Made by a program: the position numbers and the translations under genes
Assembly (NCBI RefSeq): GCF_030159595.1
Contig: NZ_BSKJ01000005.1
Span: 149,141-213,140 of the forward strand
DNA: 64,000 nucleotides
Reading direction: 5' to 3'
Origin: Pseudomonas putida
GTDB lineage: Bacteria; Pseudomonadota; Gammaproteobacteria; Pseudomonadales; Pseudomonadaceae
The notes under the pieces: generated by a model
Seen by the model: only the letters and a program-made list of their open reading frames with translations
Database searches by the model: none
Told to the model about the DNA's origin: nothing
Shown: in pieces, positions 27,269-37,628 of the stretch
Layout of the letters: every line of letters begins with the position of its first letter
Position numbering within the stretch: the first letter of the stretch is position 1

Positions 27269-30200
27269 TCAGTCTGCCAACCAGGCGTTGGCCCAATGCT
27301 GCAAATGGTGCGGCATCAGCATGTAGTCACGTAGCACTTCCTCGCGCAGGGCATCACCCTGACGGTAACTGGCCTGAGGATCAGCCAGGTGCATGCGAAT
27401 CGCATCCAGCCATTGCTCAGCGGTGTTGTCCTTGACCCGGGTACATGGCAGGTAGCCTGCATAGGCCTTGGTGTCGCTGCAGATCACCGGAAAACCACAC
27501 GCACCGTACTCCAGCAAGCGCAGGTTGCTCTTGCAGTCGTTGAACAGGTTCTGCTCCAACGGCGCCAACGCCAGGTCGAGGTTGAGGCTGGCAAGCTTGC
27601 GCGGGTAGTCCGCCAATTGAACCGCCTTGTGAAACTCTTTCACATAGGGGCGCAAGGGGTCCGGACACATACCGAAGAAGACCCAGTCAACCTCGTTGGC
27701 AAGCGCCTTCACCACCTCTTGCAACAGCTCCAGATCTCCACGATGGCTCGTGCCACCCGCCCAGCCGACTCGCGGCCGGATACTGGTCTGACGCTGGCTG
27801 GAAAGGCCAGCCCAGAGCGCGGCTGACAACATGTTGGGGACGACGCGGATATCCTGGTGCATGTGGGATAACGCATCAGCCAGCGGCTCGGTCGAACACA
27901 CCAACCGATCACACTGCCCGATGCCTTGGGCCACCAACTCCGCAAGATTGCTGGGCAGGTTGCGGGCATGGTCGTTCTTTTTCGGTGGGTCGATGATGTA
28001 GTCGTCCAGCTCGTAGATCATCCGCGCATGCGAAAAGCGCTTGAACTGCGCCATTTCCCTGATGTTGCCTGGCATGTAACGACACTGCAGGATCATCACA
28101 TCGGGCTTTTCACGTTCGAGTTCGATAATGCCTGGCGAGACGTGGTTGACCCGCCCCTGGATCCAGCCCGCCCGCTCAAGCTCGGTGAATGGCTGGATTA
28201 CCCGGTAATGCCCCACTGCCGTGGTATTGATCGGCAACGCCAGCACTGACGGCATGGCACGGGCAATGAAGGGGTCCCAGCCACTGCGCAGGCCTGGTTC
28301 GAGGTTGAAATTGGCGAACTTGAGACTCAGGTTGTCGTTGTAGGCTGGGTCCCGGGCAATGCGGCTCAGCCAACGGTCGTAGGCAACGTCCCGGTCGGCT
28401 CTGGCAAGCTCATCCATCAGCCCGACAGCGTCACCCCCCGCCAGCCTCATGACGCGAGCAAAGGGAGTCCCAACCGACAGGAAGCCTTTTTCACGCGCAC
28501 GCAGACAGAGGTCAACGTCGAACAACGCAACCTGGAAGGCCGAGGTGTCCAGCCCCTCAAGCTCCTCGAACAGTGTCCGGCGAATGAGCAGGCAGTCCAG
28601 GCTCAGTGCGCTCCAGTTCTGTACCAGCTGCTGGCGTCCCATGTAACCGTCGGCTGTCATGAAGCTGCCCGGGAACGGGCTACCTGCCGTACCGCCGCCA
28701 AGGCCGAGCACCAGGCCGGAAGAAACCAGCTCGCCATTGCTGCCACATAGCGCCGGCCCCACCAGGCCCACCTCGGGACGCTGTGCCTGACTCATCAAGG
28801 TACTGAGCCAGCGCGGCTCGAACAGCGCACATTCCGGTGCGAGCAACAGCAAATATTCGCCCTGGGCATGCTGACTGGCCTGATTGAGGATCGCCGCCCT
28901 GCCCTGCGCCTGAACATCGATGACGCGCAACTGGTCACTGCCCAGGCCACGCATCGCCGCCAACCACTCGGCGACAGGCTGCGGCTCGTCGCCATTGGCG
29001 ATGACCAGCACTTCGAACTGGCTGTATTCCGTGTACTGGAACAGCGACTCGACGCAACGCCTGAGCGCGTTCAGGTTGGCGCCTGCGGGGATCAGGATCG
29101 ATACACTTGCCTGCTGCTCATGCCGATAGGTCACACGCGTGACCAAGCTGCCAGCGGTGCCCTCCACCAAGGCATCGACGCCGATGCGACGCAGGTGGGC
29201 CTCGACCACGCGCGCCGCCTCTGCCTGCCCTGCCGGCTCGTCCATCCAGTCTGCATACCCCGACTGGCACTGCACCAGCATCTGCGCGACGTGCTCTACC
29301 ACATGCAAGCCATGAGCCTCGACCATTCGCCACAGCAGATCCTGTGGCGCCAGGGTCTCGAACTGGGTATCGAACCCTTCCAGCGCCAGCAGCGCCGCAC
29401 GCTTGAATGCCAGAGTACGGCCCACATAGGGCACACTGCGCATCAAGTCAAGGTTGAAGTCCGGCTTGAAAATCGGGTTGCCGGGCGCCAGGGCCCCGAA
29501 GGTATCTTCATCGGTGTACAGGCACATGCTCTCGGCACGCAGCGCCATGCGCTCGGCCATGACGACCAGCGCATGTGGCCGCAGGCGATCACCGGCACGC
29601 AACAGCAGTACCCAGTCGGCTACACATGTACCTGCCAGCCACGGGTTGAGCTGAGCGTACCCACTGCCGTTCAAGGCCAGGTACTGCACGCCTGGCGCGT
29701 CAACCCTGTCGAAGCCATCAGGCACCAGCACCAATACCTGGCTGGCGGCATAGGACTGTGCAGCCAGGCAATCCAGGGTGGCACGCAGCGCGCTTTCATC
29801 GCCCTCGCGACAGGTGACGATCGGGACGATGGCGGGCTGTACTGGCCACTGCTCGACCCGCTTTGGCAGTAACCGCAACTGCCCGTCAGACAGGTTGCGG
29901 CAGGCCAGCCATTCGGCATAGAGCTCGGTAAAGCTCAGGGCATGACTGCCTACCTGCTGCGAGAAATTGGCGACCTGGCCAGCATGGAAGCGGCGGATGT
30001 CCAACTCCTCCCATGCCTGGTCGGCCTCAGGGTCGTAAGCCTCCAGTGGCAGGTAACGCACCCAGCCATTGGCCGGCGCCGACTCGCCAGTGCGCGCCGC
30101 CAGCATCTGCCGCAGCCATTCGGTCTCATGCCTGTACGCCTCGGTCATGCTCGAGTGATGACTGAGCCGACCTGGGTGGATGCGCTCCACACTCAGTATC

Positions 30201-30847
30201 CGCTCCAGGCTCGCCAGGTGCCCACGGCGCAGCAGGCATGCGTACAAGGCCAGGTCCAGCCGTGCGGCGAACCCCTGGCCACCCTGCACCAGTTGCGGCA
30301 GGTACTCCAGCACCTGGGCACGACGGAACAGCACATGGCTGATGCCACCAAACAGATTCGGGACGTTCTCGGCGATGCTGGCCAGCAAGTCTGTACCCAC
30401 GAGCACCGCACTTTGCGGCGCGATCACGCTGTTGAGCGCACGGGAAGGCAAAAGGATGTCATCCGCAGACCAGAGCAGGCGCTGACCGATCACCATGCTG
30501 AGCTGAGGCCATTGAGTCAAAACTTGCGCTTGTCGGCTGATGCAACTGTCGAGCAGCAGGTCGTCATCACACAGGAACTTTACCAACGCCCCGTTGGCCT
30601 GCTCCAGGCATGCTTGCAGGTTGCGTGCAAACCCCAGTCGAACAGGGTTGCGCGTATAGCGCACGGGCACCGCCGTACCTTTGCCGAGCGCCTGGCAGAT
30701 AGCCTCGATCTCCACACCAGCACTGTCATCGCAAATGACGACTTCCAGGTTGGGGTAGTCCTGGCTAAGCGCACTGACCAAGGTTGCTTGAAAAAAATCG
30801 GCATTGAAGGCAGGAATGGCGATACTGACGAGTGGCTGCTCTGACAC
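27269..30847 (-). CDS. Very large flagellin glycosyltransferase candidate, 1192 residues (GT2-GT2-GT2-GT-B)
   Basis: The protein opens with a GT2 domain at about 1-250 (PLVSIAIPAFNADFFQ, LEVVICDDSAG, VKFLCDDDLLLDS). A second GT2-like unit follows at about 340-560 (PIVTCREGDESALRATL, YTDEDTFGAL) and a third at about 575-800 (QASVSILIPAGANLNAL, EYLLLLAPECALF). The C-terminal GT-B-like part spans about 860-1190 (VLALPINTTAVGHYRVIQP, YELDDYIIDPP, RPRVGWAGGTSHRGDLELL, SNLRLLEYGACGFPVICSD). Size and position beside flgL match the flagellin glycosyltransferases FgtA/Fgt1 of other pseudomonads. That assignment is by analogy. The first two GT2 units keep acidic residues that could be DxD motifs. It is the first gene of the island after flgL. 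Confidence 0.85.
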   Translation of the reverse strand: MSEQPLVSIAIPAFNADFFQATLVSALSQDYPNLEVVICDDSAGVEIEAICQALGKGTAVPVRYTRNPVRLGFARNLQACLEQANGALVKFLCDDDLLLDSCISRQAQVLTQWPQLSMVIGQRLLWSADDILLPSRALNSVIAPQSAVLVGTDLLASIAENVPNLFGGISHVLFRRAQVLEYLPQLVQGGQGFAARLDLALYACLLRRGHLASLERILSVERIHPGRLSHHSSMTEAYRHETEWLRQMLAARTGESAPANGWVRYLPLEAYDPEADQAWEELDIRRFHAGQVANFSQQVGSHALSFTELYAEWLACRNLSDGQLRLLPKRVEQWPVQPAIVPIVTCREGDESALRATLDCLAAQSYAASQVLVLVPDGFDRVDAPGVQYLALNGSGYAQLNPWLAGTCVADWVLLLRAGDRLRPHALVVMAERMALRAESMCLYTDEDTFGALAPGNPIFKPDFNLDLMRSVPYVGRTLAFKRAALLALEGFDTQFETLAPQDLLWRMVEAHGLHVVEHVAQMLVQCQSGYADWMDEPAGQAEAARVVEAHLRRIGVDALVEGTAGSLVTRVTYRHEQQASVSILIPAGANLNALRRCVESLFQYTEYSQFEVLVIANGDEPQPVAEWLAAMRGLGSDQLRVIDVQAQGRAAILNQASQHAQGEYLLLLAPECALFEPRWLSTLMSQAQRPEVGLVGPALCGSNGELVSSGLVLGLGGGTAGSPFPGSFMTADGYMGRQQLVQNWSALSLDCLLIRRTLFEELEGLDTSAFQVALFDVDLCLRAREKGFLSVGTPFARVMRLAGGDAVGLMDELARADRDVAYDRWLSRIARDPAYNDNLSLKFANFNLEPGLRSGWDPFIARAMPSVLALPINTTAVGHYRVIQPFTELERAGWIQGRVNHVSPGIIELEREKPDVMILQCRYMPGNIREMAQFKRFSHARMIYELDDYIIDPPKKNDHARNLPSNLAELVAQGIGQCDRLVCSTEPLADALSHMHQDIRVVPNMLSAALWAGLSSQRQTSIRPRVGWAGGTSHRGDLELLQEVVKALANEVDWVFFGMCPDPLRPYVKEFHKAVQLADYPRKLASLNLDLALAPLEQNLFNDCKSNLRLLEYGACGFPVICSDTKAYAGYLPCTRVKDNTAEQWLDAIRMHLADPQASYRQGDALREEVLRDYMLMPHHLQHWANAWLAD

Positions 30848-30987
30848 GATGACGACCTTGGTAGAGAGGCGGTGCGCTTGGGAATAGGCGGGCGTTCAGA
30901 CCTGGACGACACAAGGGCAAACCGGCCGGTCGTTATCAACCCTGGCCGGCGCGCCCTTGCGTCATGACGGGCAGACGCCCGCGGACA

Positions 30988-32553
30988 TCAGATGTAATTG
31001 ACCAGTGAGAGACCGGCAATCTTGGCGTAGGCCTGCAACGAGGCCTGCAACATGTTGGATTGCATCTGAAGGCGAATCATCACTTCGGCCGGATCGCTCT
31101 CACGAATCGAGCTCTGGGTCTTGGCGTTTTCGCCACTCAGGGCCTCATTGGTTTCCACTTGCACATCGATCGCCTGGCCACGACCACCAATCGACGAAAC
31201 AGAGGAACTGACCTGGTTGGTGGCGCTGGCGATGTTGCCAATCGCCGAGTCCAGCGATGCCAGGAAGTTCTGCCTGGCCACGGGGTCGTTATCGACCGGG
31301 GTAGCCAGCGCCGCGCGCAACTGGCTGATGGTATCGAGGACGTTCTGGGTCTGGTGCGTGTCGACCTTGATGCCAAAGCTGTCGCCTGCGCTCGGCGTGT
31401 CCGAAAGCGTGAACTCGACCCCCATTGCGGTCGCCGTGTTGCCACTGAGCGTGCCCTTGGAGATCGGTTTGCTGTCGGCGCTCACGGGGGAGGCATAGAG
31501 CTCGAACTCGGTAGCACTGGTGAACTTCAGTACAGCACCCTCAGGGAACGCCGCCTTGTACTTTTCCGCATCGGTGATGGTCGCGCCCGTCACCTGGGCC
31601 GACGAGCTGTTGCCTGCACTACGCGTGCCGGTGATTTCATCTGCCTTGGAGCTCAGGCTGAAGACATGGCCGGCAATGGCCGCGTCAGGGTCGGTTGCAT
31701 CGCCCTCCTTGAGGGTGATGTCCAGGCGCAGGTCAACACCACGGAAATTGATCGTCGTGTTCTTGCCACTGGGGTCGAAGGTGCCCCCCTGGCTGGCTTC
31801 CAGTGTCACGTCTTTGCCTTCGGCATCGGTGATCTTGAACTGGGTGCTGCTGGTGAACTCGATGGTGTAGGGCTCACCGCTGCGGAAGCGGTCGTTGTAT
31901 GTTGCACTACCGCTCACCTGGCCATTGGACAAGTTGACCCGACCATCATCGGTGGCCGGCGACACCAGACTGGTTTCGCTGCGGCTGGTGTTGAGCGCTT
32001 GCTCGAACGCATCGTAGCCAGTCTCGTTGGCTGCCAGGGTGAGCATGTCACCGACTTGCAGGTTCAATTTGCCCTGGTCGCCCTGGTAGGTATAAGTGCC
32101 ATCGGCATTACGCACATAAGGCGGCGTATCGCCTTTGGACCCCGAGAACAGGTACGCACCGCTTTCATCCTTGCTGTTCATCAGCGAGAACAGCTGGTCC
32201 TCCAGCGACGCCAGCTCGGTGGCATTGGCCTTGCGGTCTGCATCGGTGAAACCGGCGTTACCCGAACTGACGGCCAACTCATTGACCCGTTGCAAGATAG
32301 TGCCAATCGCATTCAGCGTGCTTTCTGCGGTGCCCAGGGCGTTGCGCACATTGGTGACGTTGCGGGTGTACTGGTCGAGCATGTTCTGTTGCTGCTGCAG
32401 TTGCAGCAGACGCGCCGCGCCTACCGGATCGTCAGCCCCCCGACGCACCCGAATGCCGTCAGAGGCCTCTTGCCGAGTCTTGTCGAGGTTGGAGAAGCTG
32501 CGCTGGTAGTTGGCGCTGTTGCTGCTGTAGAACTGCGAAGTGGAAATGCGCAT
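30988..32553 (-). CDS. flgL: Hook-filament junction protein FlgL
   Basis: FlgL (HAP3) joins hook to filament. The 521-residue protein has the conserved N-terminus MRISTSQFYSSNSANYQRS and the C-terminal helix ending LQAYAKIAGLSLVNYI, both flagellin-like. The central region is enlarged with repeated beta-rich segments (such as SGSATYNDRFRSGEPYTIEF and SAQVTGATITDAEKYKAAF), making it longer than most FlgL (about 300-440). The start has AAGGAGG upstream. It is the last gene of the flgFGHIJKL unit, 13 nt after flgK. Confidence 0.95.
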   Translation of the reverse strand: MRISTSQFYSSNSANYQRSFSNLDKTRQEASDGIRVRRGADDPVGAARLLQLQQQQNMLDQYTRNVTNVRNALGTAESTLNAIGTILQRVNELAVSSGNAGFTDADRKANATELASLEDQLFSLMNSKDESGAYLFSGSKGDTPPYVRNADGTYTYQGDQGKLNLQVGDMLTLAANETGYDAFEQALNTSRSETSLVSPATDDGRVNLSNGQVSGSATYNDRFRSGEPYTIEFTSSTQFKITDAEGKDVTLEASQGGTFDPSGKNTTINFRGVDLRLDITLKEGDATDPDAAIAGHVFSLSSKADEITGTRSAGNSSSAQVTGATITDAEKYKAAFPEGAVLKFTSATEFELYASPVSADSKPISKGTLSGNTATAMGVEFTLSDTPSAGDSFGIKVDTHQTQNVLDTISQLRAALATPVDNDPVARQNFLASLDSAIGNIASATNQVSSSVSSIGGRGQAIDVQVETNEALSGENAKTQSSIRESDPAEVMIRLQMQSNMLQASLQAYAKIAGLSLVNYI

Positions 32554-32565
32554 GTCTACGCCTCC

Positions 32566-34596
32566 TTAAAGAGCATTGATCAAGGTGGTGAAGGTTTCCT
32601 GTGCCGCCTTGATGATCTGCGACGACGCGGTGTAGTACTGCTGGAACTTGACCAGGTTGCCGACCTCTTCATCGACCGACACCCCTGAAAGACTGTTGCG
32701 GCTTTCCAGCGCAGAACTGTGCAGCGCATTGGTGGCATCACTGTCCATTTCCGCCTGACCGGCCTTGCCGCCAACGTTTGAAACCAGCTTGGCATAGGCA
32801 TCGGTAAAGCTGATGCCCTTGCCGTTAGCCCCCACTTCAACCGTGGATTTGGTCTGAAGGTCGATCACCGACTGGGCGTTGCGGTTGTCGGCCGAGCCTG
32901 CCCCCGTCAGCGCCACGGTGTAGCTGTCGCCATTCTGCGGCGCGCCGGAAACGCTCATTTCGAAGGTAAAGCTGCTACCTGTCGCATTGCCGCTGCCATC
33001 GACCATCGGCACCGACAGCTTCAGCTTGTTCTCCTGGCCCGGCACGATGGTGCCGCTGCCGATTTCCGTACCCTTGGCGTCGTACAGCTTGTAAGCCTGG
33101 GGCGAAGTGGTTTCGTCACCGAACACCAGCTTGACCGGGGTGGAATTCTTCAGGCCTGCCTGCAACTGCGAACGCTGCGTGGCATCGTAGATGTCCAGCT
33201 GCGAGGTCAGGGTCGGCTGGGTGATCACCCCGGTGCCCTTGTTGCCGGCACCGTTGGTGGCGGTCAGTGGTGACGCCAGCGCCAGGCGTTTGGGGTCGGT
33301 GAGGACCGTCTCGATACTGGCGGCCGCGTTGCGAGTGGGTGTGATCTTGAAACTGTCGCCAGCACTCAAACCGCCACCATTGAGCGACAAGGTAAAGCCA
33401 TCGATGACCGGCGGTGGCGTGTCGTTGAGGTCGTAGCTGCCCATCTCGGTGCCTTCCGGCAGCTTGCGCACGCTGTAGCCCGTGGCGCTGGTGAAGGTCA
33501 CCTGGTAGTCGCTGGTGGTCAGCTTGCCGGTGTCCTTGATGCTGACATCCAGATTGCCGGACCCGATGCTATTGCCCAGTTTGGCCACGCTACGCTCACT
33601 CATGGCCTTGGCGCTGTTGATGTCGCCAAACAGGGTGGCGCCAAAATTGCCATCCTTGTCGATGCCCTGGGCCAGCTGACGATTGATCTGGTCGGCCACC
33701 ACCAGGGCCACGCGCCCAAGCTCGTTAAGCGCAGGATCAAGGGTTTCGCTGCGGTAACGGATCAACCCACCCAGCTCGCCTCCGGTGGCGCTGCTGGTGA
33801 TGTCCATTTTGGTCGAGCCACGGTTGAGCACCAGGCTCAAACGGCCCGGGTCGCTCGCCGTAGGCTCCACACCTACCGTCTGGGTGGTATTGCCCAGCAC
33901 CAGCGCCTGGCCGTTCTTGAGGTAGATATCGTAGGTGCCGTCACGCTCGACCACATCCGTACCGATCAGCTTGTTCAGCTCACGCACGGCGCCGTCACGC
34001 TGGTCCAGCAAATCGTTGGGCTGGCCCGAGACAGCACCCACGCGGGTGATTTGCTCATTCAACCCGGCGATGGTCTTGGTCAGGTTGTTGATCTGGTCGG
34101 TGATCGCCGTCATGTTGCTGTTGATATTGCTCAGCTGCTGATTCAACTGCGACGACAAGGTGTTGAAACGCTTGGCCAGAGACTGTGAGCTGGTCAGCAA
34201 CAGCTGGCGCGAAGCGTCTTCGGTTGGCTTGGACGCCGCATCCTGCATGGAGGTGAAAAAGCTCTGCAGCGCGGCGGTGATGCCGGTATCGCTACTGGAC
34301 AGCGAGGTATCCAGCGGTGTGATCTGGTCCAGGTAGGAGGACGCCTCACTGCTCAGCGAGGTGGTCGTGCGCAGCTGGTTCTCGATGAACGCGTTGTACA
34401 CCCGGCGCACGTCCGCCAACGTGGTACCCGTGCCAATGAACACCTGGCCGACTTGTTGCCCGCCCTTGGTCTTCTGCACGTTCTGCTGGCGCGAGTAGCT
34501 TTCGACATCGGCGTTGGCGATGTTGTTACCAAGGGTATACATCCCCGATTGCGCGGCACCCAGCCCCGACATACCAATGTTGATCAGACTCGCCAT
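32566..34596 (-). CDS. flgK: Hook-associated protein FlgK
   Basis: FlgK (HAP1) is the first junction protein between hook and filament. The 676-residue protein has the family's N-terminus (SLINIGMSGLGAAQSGMYTLGNNIANADVESYSRQ) and C-terminus (SGVSVDEEVGNLVKFQQYYTASSQIIKAAQETFTTL). Heptad-rich helices lie at about 120-190. Length is normal for pseudomonads. It lies 12 nt after flgJ and before flgL. Confidence 0.96.
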   Translation of the reverse strand: MASLINIGMSGLGAAQSGMYTLGNNIANADVESYSRQQNVQKTKGGQQVGQVFIGTGTTLADVRRVYNAFIENQLRTTTSLSSEASSYLDQITPLDTSLSSSDTGITAALQSFFTSMQDAASKPTEDASRQLLLTSSQSLAKRFNTLSSQLNQQLSNINSNMTAITDQINNLTKTIAGLNEQITRVGAVSGQPNDLLDQRDGAVRELNKLIGTDVVERDGTYDIYLKNGQALVLGNTTQTVGVEPTASDPGRLSLVLNRGSTKMDITSSATGGELGGLIRYRSETLDPALNELGRVALVVADQINRQLAQGIDKDGNFGATLFGDINSAKAMSERSVAKLGNSIGSGNLDVSIKDTGKLTTSDYQVTFTSATGYSVRKLPEGTEMGSYDLNDTPPPVIDGFTLSLNGGGLSAGDSFKITPTRNAAASIETVLTDPKRLALASPLTATNGAGNKGTGVITQPTLTSQLDIYDATQRSQLQAGLKNSTPVKLVFGDETTSPQAYKLYDAKGTEIGSGTIVPGQENKLKLSVPMVDGSGNATGSSFTFEMSVSGAPQNGDSYTVALTGAGSADNRNAQSVIDLQTKSTVEVGANGKGISFTDAYAKLVSNVGGKAGQAEMDSDATNALHSSALESRNSLSGVSVDEEVGNLVKFQQYYTASSQIIKAAQETFTTLINAL

Positions 34597-34608
34597 GCTT
34601 TTTTACCT

Positions 34609-35763
34609 TTAAAGTTTTGTTGCGGTACCGAGCATTGCGTAGTGCTCGTACGACTTCATCTGTCTTGCGATCTGCGAGATCTTGCTGGCGTAATTCGGGT
34701 CGGTGGCGTACCCGGCCTTCTGCAACTCTTGCACGAACTGCTCAGGTTTATCGGCGGCTTTCACTGCATCTTGATAGCGCGCATTGTTCTGCAACAAGCT
34801 GACCAGATCATGGAAGCTGTCCTGGTAGGAATCGTACGAACGGAACGCTGCCGTCTCCTTGACGAACTGGCCATCACGGTACTCGCTGGTAATCGCCCTC
34901 GCCTCACCGCCGTCCCAGCTGCCAGTGGCTTTGATGCCGAACAGGTTGTGGCTGCTGCTGCCGTCGGTGTTGCGCATGACCGACTTGCCCCACCCGGTTT
35001 CCAGTGCGGCCTGGGCCACCAGGTAGCGCGGGTCGATACCAATACGCTTGGCCGCCTGTTCGGCCATCGGCAGCATCGTCGCGACGAATTCATCGCTGTC
35101 GCCAAAGGCTTTGTTCGGCGCCAGCGGTGGCTGGGCCACGGCGCGGCCGACGATGCGCAGGCCGTTGTCCGGCACGGCGAAGGCCTTGGCCACTTGCTGG
35201 CCGTCACGGGCAGGCACGGTGGCGGTATTTGCAGTGGCCGCCGACGGCACGATGCCGGCCAGCAGGCGGTCGGTGAGTTTGCTCGGCAGCGCCAGACGAC
35301 GCGAGTTGAGTGCAGCGACGTCGTTGCGAGTGGCGGTCGACGGGGTGGCATGCGCGGGCTCGGCCACCTTGTTGCCCCATAACGCCGGGGCGCTGCCCTC
35401 GATACGTGGAAACGGGCTGGTGCTGGCCGGGCTGGCCTTGTGCTTCGACAGCTGGCGCACCAGCACATCCTGCAGCCCGATACCGCCCCCTTCGCGCGAC
35501 ATGCTCACAGCCAGTTGCTGGTCATACATGTCACGGTACTGCTTCACCGTTTCGGTGTTCATCGGGTTGTCGTCAGCCAGCACGTCGCTGGCCTTGCGGG
35601 AGGCCTTGAGCATCTCGCTGATGAACAGCGACTCGAACTCCTGGGCCACCTTGCGCACATTGGCGTCGCTGTCGCGGTCGCCATGCTTGAGCGAACTCAG
35701 GCGATTGAGGTCGGTGTAGGCACCGCTGTCGGCACTGCCGGAAACCAGGCTTTTGCTGTTCAT
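34609..35763 (-). CDS. flgJ: Peptidoglycan hydrolase/rod-cap protein FlgJ
   Basis: FlgJ caps the growing rod and opens the peptidoglycan for it. The 384-residue protein has the N-terminal rod-binding domain (FESLFISEMLKASRKASD, later YRDMYDQQLAVSMSREGGIG-like). A variable linker spans about 115-220. The C-terminal glucosaminidase domain starts near 225 (EFVATMLPMAEQAAKRIGI), with catalytic-type glutamate in AQAALETGWGKS, then NLFGIKATGSWDG. It is 11 nt after flgI. Confidence 0.96.
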   Translation of the reverse strand: MNSKSLVSGSADSGAYTDLNRLSSLKHGDRDSDANVRKVAQEFESLFISEMLKASRKASDVLADDNPMNTETVKQYRDMYDQQLAVSMSREGGGIGLQDVLVRQLSKHKASPASTSPFPRIEGSAPALWGNKVAEPAHATPSTATRNDVAALNSRRLALPSKLTDRLLAGIVPSAATANTATVPARDGQQVAKAFAVPDNGLRIVGRAVAQPPLAPNKAFGDSDEFVATMLPMAEQAAKRIGIDPRYLVAQAALETGWGKSVMRNTDGSSSHNLFGIKATGSWDGGEARAITSEYRDGQFVKETAAFRSYDSYQDSFHDLVSLLQNNARYQDAVKAADKPEQFVQELQKAGYATDPNYASKISQIARQMKSYEHYAMLGTATKL

Positions 35764-35774
35764 CCGCGCCGTCC

Positions 35775-36890
35775 TCAGATCACGATCAGGTCGGCCTGCA
35801 AGGCGCCGGCCTGTTTCAGGGCTTCGAGGATCGCCATCAGGTCGCCAGGCGCTGCACCCACCTGGTTCACCGCGCGGACGATTTCATCCAGCGTGGTGCC
35901 CGGGCCGAACTTGAACATGGGCTTGGCTTCTTGCTCGGCATTGACCCGCGAACGTGGCACCACGGCGGTCTGGCCATTGGAGAACGGTCCAGGCTGGCTG
36001 ACGATCGGGTCTTCGGTAATGGTCACGGTCAGGCTGCCATGGGTGACCGCTGCCGGCGACACCTTGACGTTCTGGCCGATGACGATGGTGCCGGTGCGCG
36101 AGTTGATGATCACCTTGGCCACGGCCTGGCCCGGGTCGATTTCAAGGTTTTCCAGGATCGACAGGTAATCCACCCGCTGGCTTGGGTCCATCGGCGCACT
36201 GACCCGCACCGAACCACCGTCCACGGCCTGCGCCACACCCGGGCCAAGCAGGTCGTTGACCTTGTCGACGATACGCTTGGCGGTGGTGAAGTCGGGGCGA
36301 TTGAGGTTCAGGGTCAGGGTATTACCCTGGTTGAAGCCGCTCGGCACTGCACGCTCGACACTGGCACCCCCCGGAATACGGCCGGCCGACGGAACGTTGA
36401 CGGTGATCTTCGAACCGTCACGGCCCTCCGCGTCAAAGCCGCCGACCACCAGGTTACCCTGGGCGATGGCGTAGACGTTGCCGTCGATCCCCTTGAGCGG
36501 GGTCATCAACAGGCTGCCGCCGCGCAGGCTCTTGGAGTTACCAATCGAGGAAACGGTAATGTCCACCACCTGGCCAGGCTTGGCGAACGCCGGCAGGTCG
36601 GCATGCACCGACACCGCTGCAACGTTCTTCAGCTGCACGTTGCCGGAACCGGCCGGCACCTTGATGCCGAATTGCGACAGCATGTTGTTGAAGGTTTGCA
36701 GGGTGAATGGCGTCTGGGTGGTTTGGTCACCCGTGCCATTCAGCCCCACCACCAGGCCGTAACCGATCAACTGGTTGGAACGCACGCCAGAGATGCTGGC
36801 GATGTCCTTCAGGCGCTCGGCCTGGGCAGCGAACGCACAGGACAAGAGCAGGGTTGTGGCAATCAGCTGCCTCACGTTGAACATGGTCAT
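35775..36890 (-). CDS. flgI: Flagellar P-ring protein FlgI
   Basis: FlgI assembles the periplasmic P ring around the rod. The 371-residue protein starts with a signal peptide ([17 protein letters not shown]) and continues with the conserved [20 protein letters not shown] and [16 protein letters not shown]. The C-terminus has [23 protein letters not shown] second ATG two codons in is an alternative start. It overlaps none of its neighbours and lies 6 nt after flgH. Confidence 0.97.
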   Translation of the reverse strand: MTMFNVRQLIATTLLLSCAFAAQAERLKDIASISGVRSNQLIGYGLVVGLNGTGDQTTQTPFTLQTFNNMLSQFGIKVPAGSGNVQLKNVAAVSVHADLPAFAKPGQVVDITVSSIGNSKSLRGGSLLMTPLKGIDGNVYAIAQGNLVVGGFDAEGRDGSKITVNVPSAGRIPGGASVERAVPSGFNQGNTLTLNLNRPDFTTAKRIVDKVNDLLGPGVAQAVDGGSVRVSAPMDPSQRVDYLSILENLEIDPGQAVAKVIINSRTGTIVIGQNVKVSPAAVTHGSLTVTITEDPIVSQPGPFSNGQTAVVPRSRVNAEQEAKPMFKFGPGTTLDEIVRAVNQVGAAPGDLMAILEALKQAGALQADLIVI

Positions 36891-36896
36891 CCGTAC

Positions 36897-37592
36897 TCAG
36901 AAAGGCCAAAGCGGGCTGATGAAGAAGCGGTCCAGCCACCCGGGCTGGCTGGCATCGGCGAACGAGCCGGTGCCGGAGTAGGTGATGCGCGCGTCGGCCA
37001 CACGGGTGGACGGCACGGTGTTGTCAGTGGCGATATCGTCAGCGCGGATCATGCCGGCAATTCGCACCAGCTCTTCGCCAGTGTTCAGGGTCAGCCACTT
37101 CTCGCCACGCACGGCGATGATGCCGTTGGGCAGCACTTCGGCCACGGTGACGGTGATGGAGCCCGTCAAGGTGTTGCCCTGGGTGGCCTTGCTGTCGCCC
37201 TTGGTGGCGCGATCACCGCTGTAACCAGCCTCCAGCGAAAGGTCGCCACCACCGAACGGGTTGTTGGTGTTGGGCGTGGTGCCGAACAGCGACGTCAGGC
37301 CGATGTCGGTCTTGCTGGTCTTGGCGATCTGCGAGCCCGCGTTCTTGCTGGCGGACGTGCGCTCGTTGAGCGTGATGGTGATGATGTCACCCACCCGGAA
37401 CGCCTTGCGGTCGCTGTACAGGTTCTGCTCGAAACCGGCCTGGTAGATCGAACCGTTGTTGGCCGCTGCCGGCAATGGGGTGCGCGGCAGGACCGGCGCA
37501 TAGTACGGGTCGTTGGGCTTGGGCGTCGGACCGACGCAACCTGCCAGCAACACCGCCCCCCCCAGGGCGAACACGGACAACAGACGATTCAT
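36897..37592 (-). CDS. flgH: Flagellar L-ring lipoprotein FlgH
   Basis: FlgH forms the outer-membrane L ring. The 231-residue protein has a lipoprotein signal with lipobox LAGC at about residues 16-19. It shows the family blocks [22 protein letters not shown], later [17 protein letters not shown] and [16 protein letters not shown], ending [20 protein letters not shown]. It sits between flgG and flgI. Confidence 0.97.
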   Translation of the reverse strand: MNRLLSVFALGGAVLLAGCVGPTPKPNDPYYAPVLPRTPLPAAANNGSIYQAGFEQNLYSDRKAFRVGDIITITLNERTSASKNAGSQIAKTSKTDIGLTSLFGTTPNTNNPFGGGDLSLEAGYSGDRATKGDSKATQGNTLTGSITVTVAEVLPNGIIAVRGEKWLTLNTGEELVRIAGMIRADDIATDNTVPSTRVADARITYSGTGSFADASQPGWLDRFFISPLWPF

Positions 37593-37628
37593 GATGCATA
37601 CCTCACGGGTGTAACGAAGCGACAGGAC

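Noticed and set aside
10209..30847. The island as a genomic island with mobile-element ends
   Set aside because: No integrase, transposase, direct repeats or attachment site were seen at its borders; exchange by homologous recombination in flanking flagellar genes is more likely.
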